A DNA stretch of 64,000 nucleotides, taken from NCBI RefSeq assembly GCF_900112315.1, contig NZ_FOLL01000012.1, forward strand, positions 1-64,000. The letters are read 5' to 3'. This document shows, piece after piece, positions 1 to 9,900 of the stretch. Position numbers and translations under genes: made by a program. A model generated the notes under the pieces. That model did no database searches. It worked only from the letters and a program-made list of their open reading frames with translations, and had not been told where the DNA came from. Positions within the stretch are counted from its first letter, which is position 1, and each line of letters starts with the position of its first letter. Source of the stretch: Parapedobacter composti (lineage in GTDB: Bacteria; Bacteroidota; Bacteroidia; Sphingobacteriales; Sphingobacteriaceae).

Positions 1-61
1 ACCGCTGGCGGCCTAGGCTAATCTCCTAAAACCATTACAGACCACAAGCCCATAATAAAAC

Positions 62-92
62 AAAGAAGGCGCCCTTTTTAGACGCCTTCTTT
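62..92 (-). terminator. Hairpin terminator overlapping the stop codon of the DUF4965 gene
   Basis: Bases 62-71 (AAAGAAGGCG) pair perfectly with 83-92. Read on the minus strand the hairpin is followed by a T-rich tail (GTTTTATTATGG), as in a Rho-independent terminator. The stop codon of the adjacent minus-strand gene (78-80) sits in the loop. The plus-strand tail is also T-rich, so it may work both ways. Bases 1-61 hold no gene that I can see. Confidence 0.65.
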
Positions 93-2552
93 TATTTTGT
101 CTTCCAGCATCTTGATGAAGTAACCGCCGACGACCGATCGGGCTTTAAACCCTCTTCGCTGCGGGCGGTCAGTGTATACCCAGTCTGACATTGGCGTTCT
201 GGTGGTGCATTCGTGCATGAACAAATGAACCGGTTTGATGAACCGCTGGAATGTGGCCATGTCGTCTGCCATCGTAGCCGTCCAGAAGATCCAGTCCGTT
301 TTGGTATACGCTTCCCGGTTATCCAACGGAAGTCCGTATTTGTTTTGTTTGGTCAGGTAATAAGAAATTTCCGTCGTGATGATGTCTTTATCGAATAGAT
401 CCATGTCAAACAGCTTGTCCCATACCAGATTGTATTTCTGACTCCACGTACCAGGCTTGTCGAACGTCAGCCGATAGTGATCGCCATCATCGGCCATTTT
501 TTTCCATTCCTGTGCCATATTTTTGGCGATGGTGTAATATTTTGCTTCCACTTCCTTTTGGTCCAGCATTCCGGCGAGCTTCGCGTACGAAGCTATCCCG
601 ATGATAGCCTTGATGGAAAGGTTCGCATTGTGCGCGAAGTGACCGGCGAAGTCGTCTGTGCACAACTGGTTTTCGGGATCGAGGCCGTGTTCCACCAAGT
701 AATCGGCCCAGGTGGTCAGCACATCCCAGTGTTTGGCGGCATACTGCGCGTGGTTCTCTATGCGGGCGATGGCATAGGTGAGGATGAGCATATTTCCAGA
801 TTCTTCAACGGGCATATCGCCGCCGTAGGTCTGTCCATTGGCCAAGGGATAGGTGCCGACGTCGTGTGCGGCAAAAGGTTTTTTCCATTTCCCGCTCTCG
901 CTGTAATAAAAAATGGCATTCAGCAGCCCTTTGGCCAGTTCGGGGTTATAATAGAGGAACAACGGGGCAGAAGGGTAGGTGACGTCAACGGTGCCGATGG
1001 ATCCGTTGCTGTCGTTTTCTTTGGAAAGGAAGAGCAGGTCGCCGTTGGGTGCCTCAACCAGCTTATGGGCGGCAATGGCCTGGCGGTAGGCCAATGCACA
1101 CAGCTCCGCATATGCTTTGCCGCCCACTTTCGTATAGTCTTGCATAAACTGGTTGTCGAACGCTTCAGCTTTTTCCAGCAGGGTCGTGTATTCTTGATAA
1201 GCATGGACCAGCTCTTCTTCAATGGTTGTATTGCCGTCTTTGTTCCAATAGCCGCGGAGGTTTTTTCCGAAGTATTGGATGGAGTATACATCGTCATAGC
1301 CCACCAGCAATTTATCGGTGTATGTTCCCTGTACCTGGAATGATTTGCTATAGGCAATGTTTTGATGACCGCGTGCGCGGCCTTCCCGCTGTGTATGATG
1401 GTTGCTTAGGAAAGCTTGCCTGAGGTCGAAACTGTTTCCGACCGACGTTTTTGCATTTTCACCGTCGCCCGCCAGGTAGAAATATCCCCAATCGATGTTG
1501 ATGTGGTCGCCACTTCTACTCAGGATATTCTGGGCGGCACTTCCTGTTTTGGCAAAGATGAGGTTTTGGTGTTGCCCAGTTTTCGAAACGGCTTCCTGGG
1601 AGGGGAGGTTTAACGCCCAATTGGGTGCGGCCTCGATATACAACTCCACGGCTTTGGGCTGTTCGCTGGTAACTTCATATGTGATATAATTGATGGGGCG
1701 GGATACCAGGCGGAGGTCGTCAAGGAATAGTGGTGCGGTGAATGTCAATTTTAGCTGGACGTCCCCGCACCGGAACAGGTAGTGCGTCTGCATGGGTTGA
1801 ACGTCCACGGCCAGTTGCACAGCGGTTTCAGTAAACAAACGCTCATCGTCTTTCTCCAAGAACAATCCGACATCGAAGAAGCCATTTGCTCCCGTGTTGT
1901 GGCAGTATCCGGCGATGAGGTTTTTTCCGGGTTTTAACGTTGAAACAACTTCATCAGAGAGTTTCACGCGTTTGTTCTTCCCTGTGGCAGGTCCGGTATT
2001 GACCACCTCGATGCCGTTAACGTAGATAACGGCATCATCGTCATGCGAATATTCGAGGTAAACGGTGCGTCCGGACAACGCTTCATCCAAGCTGAATGTG
2101 CGGCGAACCCAGAGCTTTTCGTCCGACCATTGGGTTTTTGCCAACGGTTCATTTTCCCGGGTGCCGAACGCACCTGAGCCATGTTTCCAACTGTTGTCGT
2201 TATATGCCGGTGCATACCAATTACCGGATGGCTGCACGGTGATATAACGCGCGGCCCAGGGTCGGTCTTCTCCAGAGGCCAGCAGGGGGACTACCTCAAG
2301 TTCCTCGGTTCCCATGAAGCGGTAAGGCTTACCGTCGACTTTCAACACACCGAGTAGGGGAAAGGTTCGATCCGACCAGTGCCTGATGGTCGATTCATAC
2401 AGCTGATCGGTATACGACCAAGCGCTTGTGTTGGGATCTATGGTAATGATTGGGTAAGCCGGCGCGCGAAGCGTATTTTTTATGGATTGTCCAATCCCCG
2501 CTTCGGGGAGTAATATTATAATCAGTAAGAGCGCAAAATAATGTTTCTTCAT
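78..2552 (-). CDS. Secreted DUF4964/DUF5127/DUF4965/DUF1793 protein (glutaminase A-like)
   Basis: An 824-residue protein with a Sec signal peptide (residues 1-21, ending GIGQ). The order matches the Bacteroidota family annotated as glutaminase family protein: a DUF4964-like start (RAPAYPIITIDPNTSAW), a beta-sandwich segment at about 85-235 (DNSWKHGSGAFGT), a DUF5127-like middle, then a DUF4965/DUF1793 alpha-helical barrel from about 450 containing GTVDVTYPSAPLFLYYNP and DWIFWTATMADD. The glutaminase name comes from fungal GtaA. The barrel resembles alpha/alpha-six-barrel glycosidases, so a glycan or glycopeptide substrate fits this locus better, but that is inference. It is the last gene of the SusC-SusD-lipoprotein operon, 17 bases after its neighbour, and ends in its own terminator. 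Confidence 0.8.
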   Translation of the reverse strand: MKKHYFALLLIIILLPEAGIGQSIKNTLRAPAYPIITIDPNTSAWSYTDQLYESTIRHWSDRTFPLLGVLKVDGKPYRFMGTEELEVVPLLASGEDRPWAARYITVQPSGNWYAPAYNDNSWKHGSGAFGTRENEPLAKTQWSDEKLWVRRTFSLDEALSGRTVYLEYSHDDDAVIYVNGIEVVNTGPATGKNKRVKLSDEVVSTLKPGKNLIAGYCHNTGANGFFDVGLFLEKDDERLFTETAVQLAVDVQPMQTHYLFRCGDVQLKLTFTAPLFLDDLRLVSRPINYITYEVTSEQPKAVELYIEAAPNWALNLPSQEAVSKTGQHQNLIFAKTGSAAQNILSRSGDHINIDWGYFYLAGDGENAKTSVGNSFDLRQAFLSNHHTQREGRARGHQNIAYSKSFQVQGTYTDKLLVGYDDVYSIQYFGKNLRGYWNKDGNTTIEEELVHAYQEYTTLLEKAEAFDNQFMQDYTKVGGKAYAELCALAYRQAIAAHKLVEAPNGDLLFLSKENDSNGSIGTVDVTYPSAPLFLYYNPELAKGLLNAIFYYSESGKWKKPFAAHDVGTYPLANGQTYGGDMPVEESGNMLILTYAIARIENHAQYAAKHWDVLTTWADYLVEHGLDPENQLCTDDFAGHFAHNANLSIKAIIGIASYAKLAGMLDQKEVEAKYYTIAKNMAQEWKKMADDGDHYRLTFDKPGTWSQKYNLVWDKLFDMDLFDKDIITTEISYYLTKQNKYGLPLDNREAYTKTDWIFWTATMADDMATFQRFIKPVHLFMHECTTRTPMSDWVYTDRPQRRGFKARSVVGGYFIKMLEDKIKEGV

Positions 2553-2569
2553 TTTATCGTGTTAATAAT

Positions 2570-3718
2570 TTAATAATAATAAGTGCCTGCTTCTGCCAAG
2601 CCCGGTTGTTGCTGGGCATCATGACCCGCTGTGGGGACGATCTTGAAGTACCGGAATCGTTTCCGTTCATCCAAATCCAGGTATTGGTATTCGCGATCGA
2701 TATTCGCCAGCCCAAATATACCAAGGCTTTCCCATGTTTCGTTATCGTCGCCGATCAGGATTTCCATTTCCCGTATCTTGCGGTCGCCGTTTTTCTGGGC
2801 AAAGAAAAAGCCGTCCACATCCAGTATTTCACCCATATCGATGGTAAGCCAGTGGCTGGGGTAGGTCTGGACCGGGCCGCTATCGCCCGACCAGTTGGCA
2901 ATCCAGAACGTTCCCACATCGCCGTCCAAGACCTTGTCTGCCAGCCGGTCATTTCTTGTTTCCTGAGAGCTGAAGCCGGCGATCGACCAGTTTTCTCTGG
3001 AGTACAATGTCCGTTCGGTGATGAAGTAATCTGTCGGATTGATGGTGCGCGTGGCGGCATAAAAGGTGTCAATCGCTATTGAAGTGGGTTTGAAAAGTGT
3101 TCTAAACGTGAACTCGGAATCCGCCTTATAATCCGGCAGTACCGTTTGATCGAAAGTTGGCGGAGTTAATACGGTTGTCTGGTTGCCCGCTGTAGTTTGG
3201 TAAGAGACGGCCGTACCCAACAACGTGGAATCTGCAGATTCCGGGAACCAGTTAATAATCAAGTCTTCTCCGCTGATTCGGGTACTGTTGATGATGCGGT
3301 TATTCAGGTTAGCTTCATAGGCTGCTCCATAAACCTGCCCGAATATTTCAGCTCGCATGGAACTGTTGCCCTCGCCGTCGAATGTCCGGATATCAAACGT
3401 ATAAATGCCCTCGTTGATGTCAGGTATGATAACTTCTTTGAAGGTCGCAATATCATCTGTATTGACATCGGTTTCGAAATAGCCGTCGAATCCCCAAGAC
3501 ACACCCAATTTTACCACCCTTGAATCCGTGCTGATAAGTGCGCGGATAGCTGCCCGGTTATTACCGGGCATGAATTGTATGGAATCTACCCTCCCCGGGT
3601 AAATTTTTTCCGCGTTGTTCAGGTAATCGCGGTAATGATGATCAATTGGTGTACACCTGACCTGCGCCAGCGCGGCGATACCCCATAGCACCGCGTATTT
3701 GAATTTATTGAATCTCAT
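2570..3718 (-). CDS. DUF4998 surface lipoprotein with C-terminal discoidin-like domain
   Basis: A 382-residue protein with a hydrophobic leader and a lipobox-like Cys at residue 22 (QVRC). Residues about 30-200 match the DUF4998 pattern (GRVDSIQFMPGNNRAAIRA, then fibronectin-like strands). Residues about 240-382 look like an F5/8 type C domain (DVGTFWIANWSG, HWLTIDMGEILDVDGFF, RYFKIVP), a fold that often binds sugars. It lies between the DUF5000 lipoprotein and the DUF4965 gene in the same operon. The likely role is an accessory glycan-binding lipoprotein on the cell surface; the ligand is unknown. Confidence 0.75.
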   Translation of the reverse strand: MRFNKFKYAVLWGIAALAQVRCTPIDHHYRDYLNNAEKIYPGRVDSIQFMPGNNRAAIRALISTDSRVVKLGVSWGFDGYFETDVNTDDIATFKEVIIPDINEGIYTFDIRTFDGEGNSSMRAEIFGQVYGAAYEANLNNRIINSTRISGEDLIINWFPESADSTLLGTAVSYQTTAGNQTTVLTPPTFDQTVLPDYKADSEFTFRTLFKPTSIAIDTFYAATRTINPTDYFITERTLYSRENWSIAGFSSQETRNDRLADKVLDGDVGTFWIANWSGDSGPVQTYPSHWLTIDMGEILDVDGFFFAQKNGDRKIREMEILIGDDNETWESLGIFGLANIDREYQYLDLDERKRFRYFKIVPTAGHDAQQQPGLAEAGTYYY

Positions 3719-3758
3719 CGCTGTAATCGATTAAGCTTAGTTAAAAACTTCATGGTCA

Positions 3759-4964
3759 TTACTCCTCATGTATGGTGCCGAAGAATGTCAGTTCGCCGAG
3801 GGCGACATCGGAGTTTCTTCCCCAGGTTTCCAGGGTGCGCCAGCGCCAATACTGATAAGGCTCTTCTTGAAAATTGACATCGAACTCTTCTCCCGCACGC
3901 GCATAGGCGATGTCGTCGTTGGTTTGTTCACCCAGCGGCGATCCAGAGGGTTTGATGGATTCAAAGGTGCCGACCTTGGTCCAGGATTCCCAGCTGCCGT
4001 CTGGATTAGGATCATTGGAACCCCATAGTTCAAATATCCTGGGATGGTTGAAGCGGTATTCATGATCCAGTCTGGAATACATCAAAAAGCGGCTTAATGT
4101 AGCTTTTACGCCCATATTAAAGGTAAAGTGCTGCGGCATGCCGGTTCCCGGTGCCGTGTGGAAGATGGTGGAGGCGACGCGGTCATTGCCGTCCCACAGC
4201 ACCTCGGGCGTGCGAAAGCCCGAATGGGCCTGCCAGGTATCCCCTGGGAGATTGTGCTCCCCGAAGAGCGACTTATCCATCATCTCCTCGAAAATGGGGA
4301 GAAAGACGCCTGTCAGTGTGTCCGAACGGTTGTTCCATCGGTCGGTGATAAAGACGCCAAACTCCCGCTCTTCGGCAGGGTAGCCCCGCACGTTGAATAC
4401 ACCACCCGCAAGCCTGGTGTAAAAGCTCCTGGCCGATTCCCACTGACCTTCATCGTCTTTGGCAAGTACATGGATAACGATAGGAGCTTCCGTTTCATTT
4501 TCAAAACGCAGTCTGACACCTCCAAAGGTAGCGTCAAGATTTCCCTCCTGAGTCAGCGACTCCAGCGTTTTCAGGTAGGGCGGAGTCAGCGCGGTGATGG
4601 TCAGCGGAGTTGGGTCTGATTCAACTTCACCGACGCCCACGGCCACGAGGTTTACTGTATAGTCGCCCGCTGCGGCGAATCCGTCGACCATAAGTCGGTT
4701 TTGGTAGATGGATGCCCGGTTTTCGCGGACCTTTCCATCGGCAAGGGTATAGACAGCCTTTACGTAGCGCAGATCGCGGCTGTTGGGCAGTTCATAGGTG
4801 ATGATGGCACCACCTGCGATGCTAACGACCTCATAAGTTGTTACCGGGGCCGGTTTTTCACCTTGTCTTGAGGGTGCAGGTTCCAGTTTTTCCTGGCAAC
4901 CGAGAAGCTGGAACCCCATCCAGCTCCAACACAGCAGGTAGTTGAATTTTTTTATATAGTTCAT
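3759..4964 (-). CDS. DUF4959/DUF5126/DUF5000 surface glycan-binding lipoprotein
   Basis: A 401-residue lipoprotein with lipobox LLGC (Cys 23). The layout is that of the Bacteroidota DUF5000 family: an N-terminal Ig-like DUF4959 region (VVSIAGGAIITYELP), a central DUF5126-like region (RFENETEAPIVIHVLAKDD) and a C-terminal discoidin-like DUF5000 region (LWDGNDRVASTIFHT, HPRIFELWGSNDPNPDGSW). Such proteins commonly follow a SusC/SusD pair in the position of the SusE/SusF glycan-binding proteins. It lies 42 bases after SusD. The substrate cannot be read from sequence; the neighbouring GH92 suggests mannose-containing glycans. Confidence 0.8.
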   Translation of the reverse strand: MNYIKKFNYLLCWSWMGFQLLGCQEKLEPAPSRQGEKPAPVTTYEVVSIAGGAIITYELPNSRDLRYVKAVYTLADGKVRENRASIYQNRLMVDGFAAAGDYTVNLVAVGVGEVESDPTPLTITALTPPYLKTLESLTQEGNLDATFGGVRLRFENETEAPIVIHVLAKDDEGQWESARSFYTRLAGGVFNVRGYPAEEREFGVFITDRWNNRSDTLTGVFLPIFEEMMDKSLFGEHNLPGDTWQAHSGFRTPEVLWDGNDRVASTIFHTAPGTGMPQHFTFNMGVKATLSRFLMYSRLDHEYRFNHPRIFELWGSNDPNPDGSWESWTKVGTFESIKPSGSPLGEQTNDDIAYARAGEEFDVNFQEEPYQYWRWRTLETWGRNSDVALGELTFFGTIHEE

Positions 4965-5006
4965 AACCTTGGTTATTTTAATCGATAATTATTTGTTAAC
5001 GGATGA

Positions 5007-6944
5007 CTACCATAATGGCGCCTGCAATAGCTTGTCATTCCTTCGCAGTTCATTGATACTAATTGGCCAGAAATAGTCGCGAAGCGTGAAGCTCCGTGAA
5101 TACATCACCACGCGCCGGTAATAGGTCTGCGGTGTGGTTTGCAGGATATCCCACCCAAATATCGGGGTATTCCATTCGGTTTGGGCGGTTTTCCAGCGCC
5201 TGACATCCCAAAAGCGGTGCGATTCGAACGCCAGTTCGATGGTGCGTTCACGGCGGATAATTTCACGGAGACCTTCTTTGGTGTTGGGTTTGTCGGGATA
5301 GATGGAATAGTCCGACCACGATTCCTGTATGCCGCGAAGCCCGCTTCGCTCGCGGATGGCATCGAGGTAATAAAATACCTCATCGGAAGGTCCGTACACT
5401 TCATTCAGTGCTTCGGCATAAAGCAGGTACAGATTGCCCAGCCGCATCATCACGAATGGGTAAGCATAGGGTGTAAAGGCGCCCTGCTGCTGCCCAATAG
5501 CATTGAAGTAACTCACCAGTTTTTTTGGGGTGTAGCCGGTTCCGGAATAGTTGGTGGGGGAGTTCGTCGCCGCGGTATTTCCGCCCGGTCGGGAATTGGT
5601 AGACCATGCCAGTAGGTCGTCATTATGGTTGCTCATGAAATAACGGCCACCATCAAACGAGAGCGACCCATAAAAGCGATCTTCCCGGTCAAAATGCAGG
5701 CCTACGGTGGTGTAACCCGGCATGAGGTTGTATTGGTAGGGTGAGTCACCAAGCGGCACTTCCCGGAGTTCGAAACGGTTGGCATAATCATACGTGTAAT
5801 CTTCCTCGATAGGAACCCCGTTTTTGCTGTAAAACTTTTCCACGATGTTCAGCGTAGGGGCCATGTATCCACCCGTGGCATTGTTGGCAATCCGGTCGGG
5901 GTCTACACTTCTCGGCATAAATGCTGAACCCTGCTGCGACTGGAAGGCTGAACTGCGGTTATTTACCCAGATTGATTCAGGGTTGTTCTGGCGTTCGGTA
6001 ACAGCCTGGCGGATACTCATCTGATTGATGGTGCTTTGTTGGGGTGGTGTAAGCATATTGGAAGGCGGTGTCCACCGGTATAGCGCCTTGCCCGCTGCGT
6101 GGGCAACCTCGATGGCTTCCAGGCATGCGTTGGCGGCAAGTTCCCATTTTTCCATGCTGAACGTGGAGTTGAACAAGGGCTGTCCAGCGGCGTTGTGATA
6201 GCTGGCATAGTCGGTATTCCCGTTGAACAGCGGACTCGCGGCGGTGACCAGGATTTCGGCCTTCATCGCTTTGGCGACAATCTGCGTCACGCGGCCGGTC
6301 TCTTCCACCGGTATCATTACGTCTTCCATGAGCGCTGGCAAGGCTTCGTCTATGGTGCTTACGATGTAAGCAAACACATCGTCTACCGGCTGCCGCTCAT
6401 AATGAACGTTATCGGGGTCTTCAAAAACAGGGATGTTTTCATCCACGATGGGGATGGGACCATACATGCGCAACAGGTAGTAATGGAAGTACGCTTTCAG
6501 GAAGCTGACCTCTGCCGCCCAGCGGTTTTTTTCCGTTTCATTCATTTCCTGCACATTATGGATGTTTTCCAGAAAGATGTTGCATTCGCGGATGCCACGC
6601 CATAACGCCATCCCGCCGTTGTTGCCGTCCCAGTAATTCAGTAAAGGGCTGTGGGTGTTTTGAGCTCCCATGGCGATGTACCAATTTGGCCATCCTCCTT
6701 GTCCGAAATTGGTTGTCGAATTTAGCCAAAACTCATCGCCGGCCAGCAGAGCTGCGTTGGTAGATAAGTCATTTCCCCGCGGGATCCAACTATAGCAGGT
6801 GAATAAAAAGCGTTCGGCCATGGCGCGACTGGAGAACGCCTGTTCGAGTTCAGCGACGTTATCGGGCACAATGTCCATGAACTTGTCGCAGCCCGATCCG
6901 AACAATAGTCCGGAGACCAATATGATTGTTGTAATTTTCTTCAT
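5007..6944 (-). CDS. SusD/RagB family outer-membrane lipoprotein
   Basis: I chose the ATG at 6944 (MKKITTIILVSG), which gives a normal lipoprotein signal with lipobox GSGC; an in-frame ATG at 6974 would add ten non-signal residues. About 645 residues. The N-terminal TPR-type SusD region is recognisable (ERFLFTCYSWIP, WRGIRECNIFLENI, AEVSFLKAYFHYYLLRMYG). The C-terminal SusD signature is also present (RLGNLYLLYAEALNEVYG, IRRERTIELAFESHRFWDVRRW). It caps the SusC channel and captures the glycan at the cell surface. It starts 33 bases after the SusC stop, so the two are co-transcribed. Confidence 0.93.
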   Translation of the reverse strand: MKKITTIILVSGLLFGSGCDKFMDIVPDNVAELEQAFSSRAMAERFLFTCYSWIPRGNDLSTNAALLAGDEFWLNSTTNFGQGGWPNWYIAMGAQNTHSPLLNYWDGNNGGMALWRGIRECNIFLENIHNVQEMNETEKNRWAAEVSFLKAYFHYYLLRMYGPIPIVDENIPVFEDPDNVHYERQPVDDVFAYIVSTIDEALPALMEDVMIPVEETGRVTQIVAKAMKAEILVTAASPLFNGNTDYASYHNAAGQPLFNSTFSMEKWELAANACLEAIEVAHAAGKALYRWTPPSNMLTPPQQSTINQMSIRQAVTERQNNPESIWVNNRSSAFQSQQGSAFMPRSVDPDRIANNATGGYMAPTLNIVEKFYSKNGVPIEEDYTYDYANRFELREVPLGDSPYQYNLMPGYTTVGLHFDREDRFYGSLSFDGGRYFMSNHNDDLLAWSTNSRPGGNTAATNSPTNYSGTGYTPKKLVSYFNAIGQQQGAFTPYAYPFVMMRLGNLYLLYAEALNEVYGPSDEVFYYLDAIRERSGLRGIQESWSDYSIYPDKPNTKEGLREIIRRERTIELAFESHRFWDVRRWKTAQTEWNTPIFGWDILQTTPQTYYRRVVMYSRSFTLRDYFWPISINELRRNDKLLQAPLW

Positions 6945-6977
6945 CGATGTTACGCATTTATGATGTTCAACCAAAAT

Positions 6978-9900
6978 TCACAGCGTCAACAATACGCCGA
7001 GATTGAATACCCGTTGTAGCGGATACCGCAGCCCGGCGCCACCCATTTCCGGATCCCACAAATCAAACGCACTGACTCTAAACAGGTTGGACCCGCTGAC
7101 GTACAACCGGCATCGGTCTATGTGATACCTGCGCGTGAAATCAGTGTTCAGGGTATAGGCGATTTCTACCTGTTTCAGGCGAAGGAACGCGCCGTTGCGC
7201 ATCCACCAGGTGCTGTTCACCGTATTGTTGGATAGCGGATTCTGGCTAAGGCGGGGCCATAGCGCATAGACATCCCGGTTATCTTCAGACCAATGGCTGT
7301 CTGCCCATACCTGTAATACGGCGTTGGGTGCACCGCGGCTGCCAAAGGGAGCCGAACCACTATTATTGATATCCCCGGTGCCGGGGTTGATAAACAGCGA
7401 TGTGCGTGCCATCCCCGTGAAAAAGAACGACATGTCCAGGCTTTTAAAGCCTGTGGTCAGTCCGAAGCCGTAGTTGATCTCTGGCGTTGTAGGGTAACCT
7501 ATGGGCACCTCGTCATTGGCGTCAATTACGCCATCGCCATTGACGTCAAGGTACTTGATATCGCCACCCATGACCATGCCCCCGAACGATTGCCGTGGGC
7601 TGTGGAATACTTCCTCATCGTCAATAAATAGCCGTTCGGCGATGTATCCGCGGCGCTGTGCCGCATTGGTTCCGATAAGGCTCAAATAGGCATGATCATA
7701 GTGAGGTTCTTCGAAATAGAGGTATTCGCCCGTAGCGTAGGTGAATGTTCCGCGTCCCTGGAACCACAGGTTCCGGTTGACGTTGTGATTATACACCAGT
7801 TCGGCGTCGAACCCCTGACTTTTGTATTTGCCGAGGTTGGCCAATACCGGGGCCGCCAGACCCATGGTGGACGGCAACGAAGCGCGGTGTTGCACGACAC
7901 TGCTCCGTATTTGCCGGAATACATCGCCAGTGAAGGTGATTTTGCCATTGAACAAGCCGAGGTCGATTCCTAAATTGGTTTGCTGGGATACCTCCCAGGA
8001 GACGTAGGGATTGGCATAACGGTTGATGGATACCCCATTCCGTTCATAGTTTTCGCCCGGCGTGACACCGAAGTTGAATCGCCTGGCATTGTCGTTCAGA
8101 TTGACCTCGGAAAGGTAGAAGAAACGGGTACCATGGATATTGTCGTTCCCCACCAATCCATGGGTAAGCCGCAGCCGTGCGGTGCTAAATACATCACGCA
8201 GATTGGCCATAAAGGGTTCGTTGTGGATGGTCCAAGCCAGTCCCGCCGATGGGAAGAATCCCCAGCGGTGGTTCCTTGCAAATACTTCCGAACCATTATA
8301 TCCGAAGGTGAACTGCGCATGGTACCTGTCGTCGTAGACATAGGTGAAACTTCCCGAAAAACTGGCGTTGCGGAAAGGTAATGTGTTGATGACCGATCCT
8401 GACTGGTGATGAGGCAAAGTTACTCGGTTCCGGAGAGTAGCGATTAACATGCCCGTTACTTTATGTTTTTCGCTGAACGTACGGTTATAATTTACGGCAT
8501 TCTCCATATAGAAAATGGATTCTTGCCCCCGTCCGTTGTCGCTGTAGTTCAGGTATTCTGTTCCGTCCAAAGGATTTATATTCAGGAAGTTATATATTCC
8601 TGTGGTGGGGTCAATGGAGCCGGGCATGTAATAAAATGGGTTATACTGCCTGCGATAGTCCATCCGGGCGCTGCGTGAGGCGTTAAATAGCCCGCGATAG
8701 CTTAACCCCTCTATCCATTGAGAGAAGTCCTGCCGGAGTTCAACCTGCGCCTGCATGTTGCTTTGCGACCATTCGGAGTAGCCCCTTACGATCTCGGCAT
8801 AGGGGTTAAGGAAGAGTTCACCGCTGCCGTCTTCAAAATTCCCGAACAGGGGATGGCTGATGTACTGCTGCTGCGGCCCGGGTTGGTAAATGGGTTGGAA
8901 AAGTACAGGGTTTGCGCGTAGGGCGTTGCGGAACGATGAGCTGCCCCCTTCAGGGGGGCCACTATAGTTCCGGAAATTGGCAATCGTGCGCACCATCAAT
9001 TGGGTAGATTTCGTCACGTTCACCTCGATGTTGCTTCGCAGGTTATAGACCTGGAAGTCGACGTTATTGTTGAAATTATTGATGGGATTCACCCGGATGA
9101 GGCCATTGTCTCTTGTTAAGTTGCCACTCACCAGGTAACGGGCTACCTGGCCGCCCCCGGAAATACTCAAATTGTAATTCTGTGTATAGGTGTTGGGTTT
9201 GGTCACTTCACTCAACCAGTCAACAGCAGGATACCGGATTGGGTCGGCTCCAGCGGCAGTCATGGCTATTTTTTCGTCCGTATAAGGCGTTTGAGCCAGC
9301 GGGTCGCGCGTTAGGATTGCCTCGTTGTGCAGGCGCATGAACGTTACCGGATCGGCAATCTGCGGCATTTGGGTAGGTGCAGACAAGCGCTGTTCTACCC
9401 GTAAGGTGATGCGTGGGCGCCCTTCGTTGCCCAGCTTGGTCGTAACCAGAATGACGCCGTTGGCGCCGCGGGACCCATAGACGGCTGATGCTGTTGCATC
9501 CCTCAGGATGGAGAAGCTCGCAATATCATCTACCGGAATCCGAGCCAGGTCATCGGCTGTGACCTCCATGTTATCAACCAAGATCAACGGACGCTGATTG
9601 ACGCCGAATGTGCCGATGCCGCGGATGAAAAAATCAGCATTATCCAGTCCGGGTTCGCCGCTGCGCTGGAAGGAAATCATGCCTGCAACGCGTCCCTGCA
9701 TGGCGCCGGTGAGGTTGCTCATGGGCATGCGGAGTTCTTCGGGATTGATGGAACTCACCGAACCGATAAGGTCGGTTTTCCGTTGGCGGTTACCGAAGGC
9801 AGTCACCACGGTTTCCTCGATCATATAAGGCGACTCAGCCAACGTTACATCGATTACCTCCTTTCCCGCGGTATTGATTTCGCTGGTTTGAAAACCAACC

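Noticed and set aside
477-1343. 288-residue open frame on the plus strand
   Set aside because: Antisense to the DUF4965 gene; Gly/Phe/Val-rich shadow without domains.
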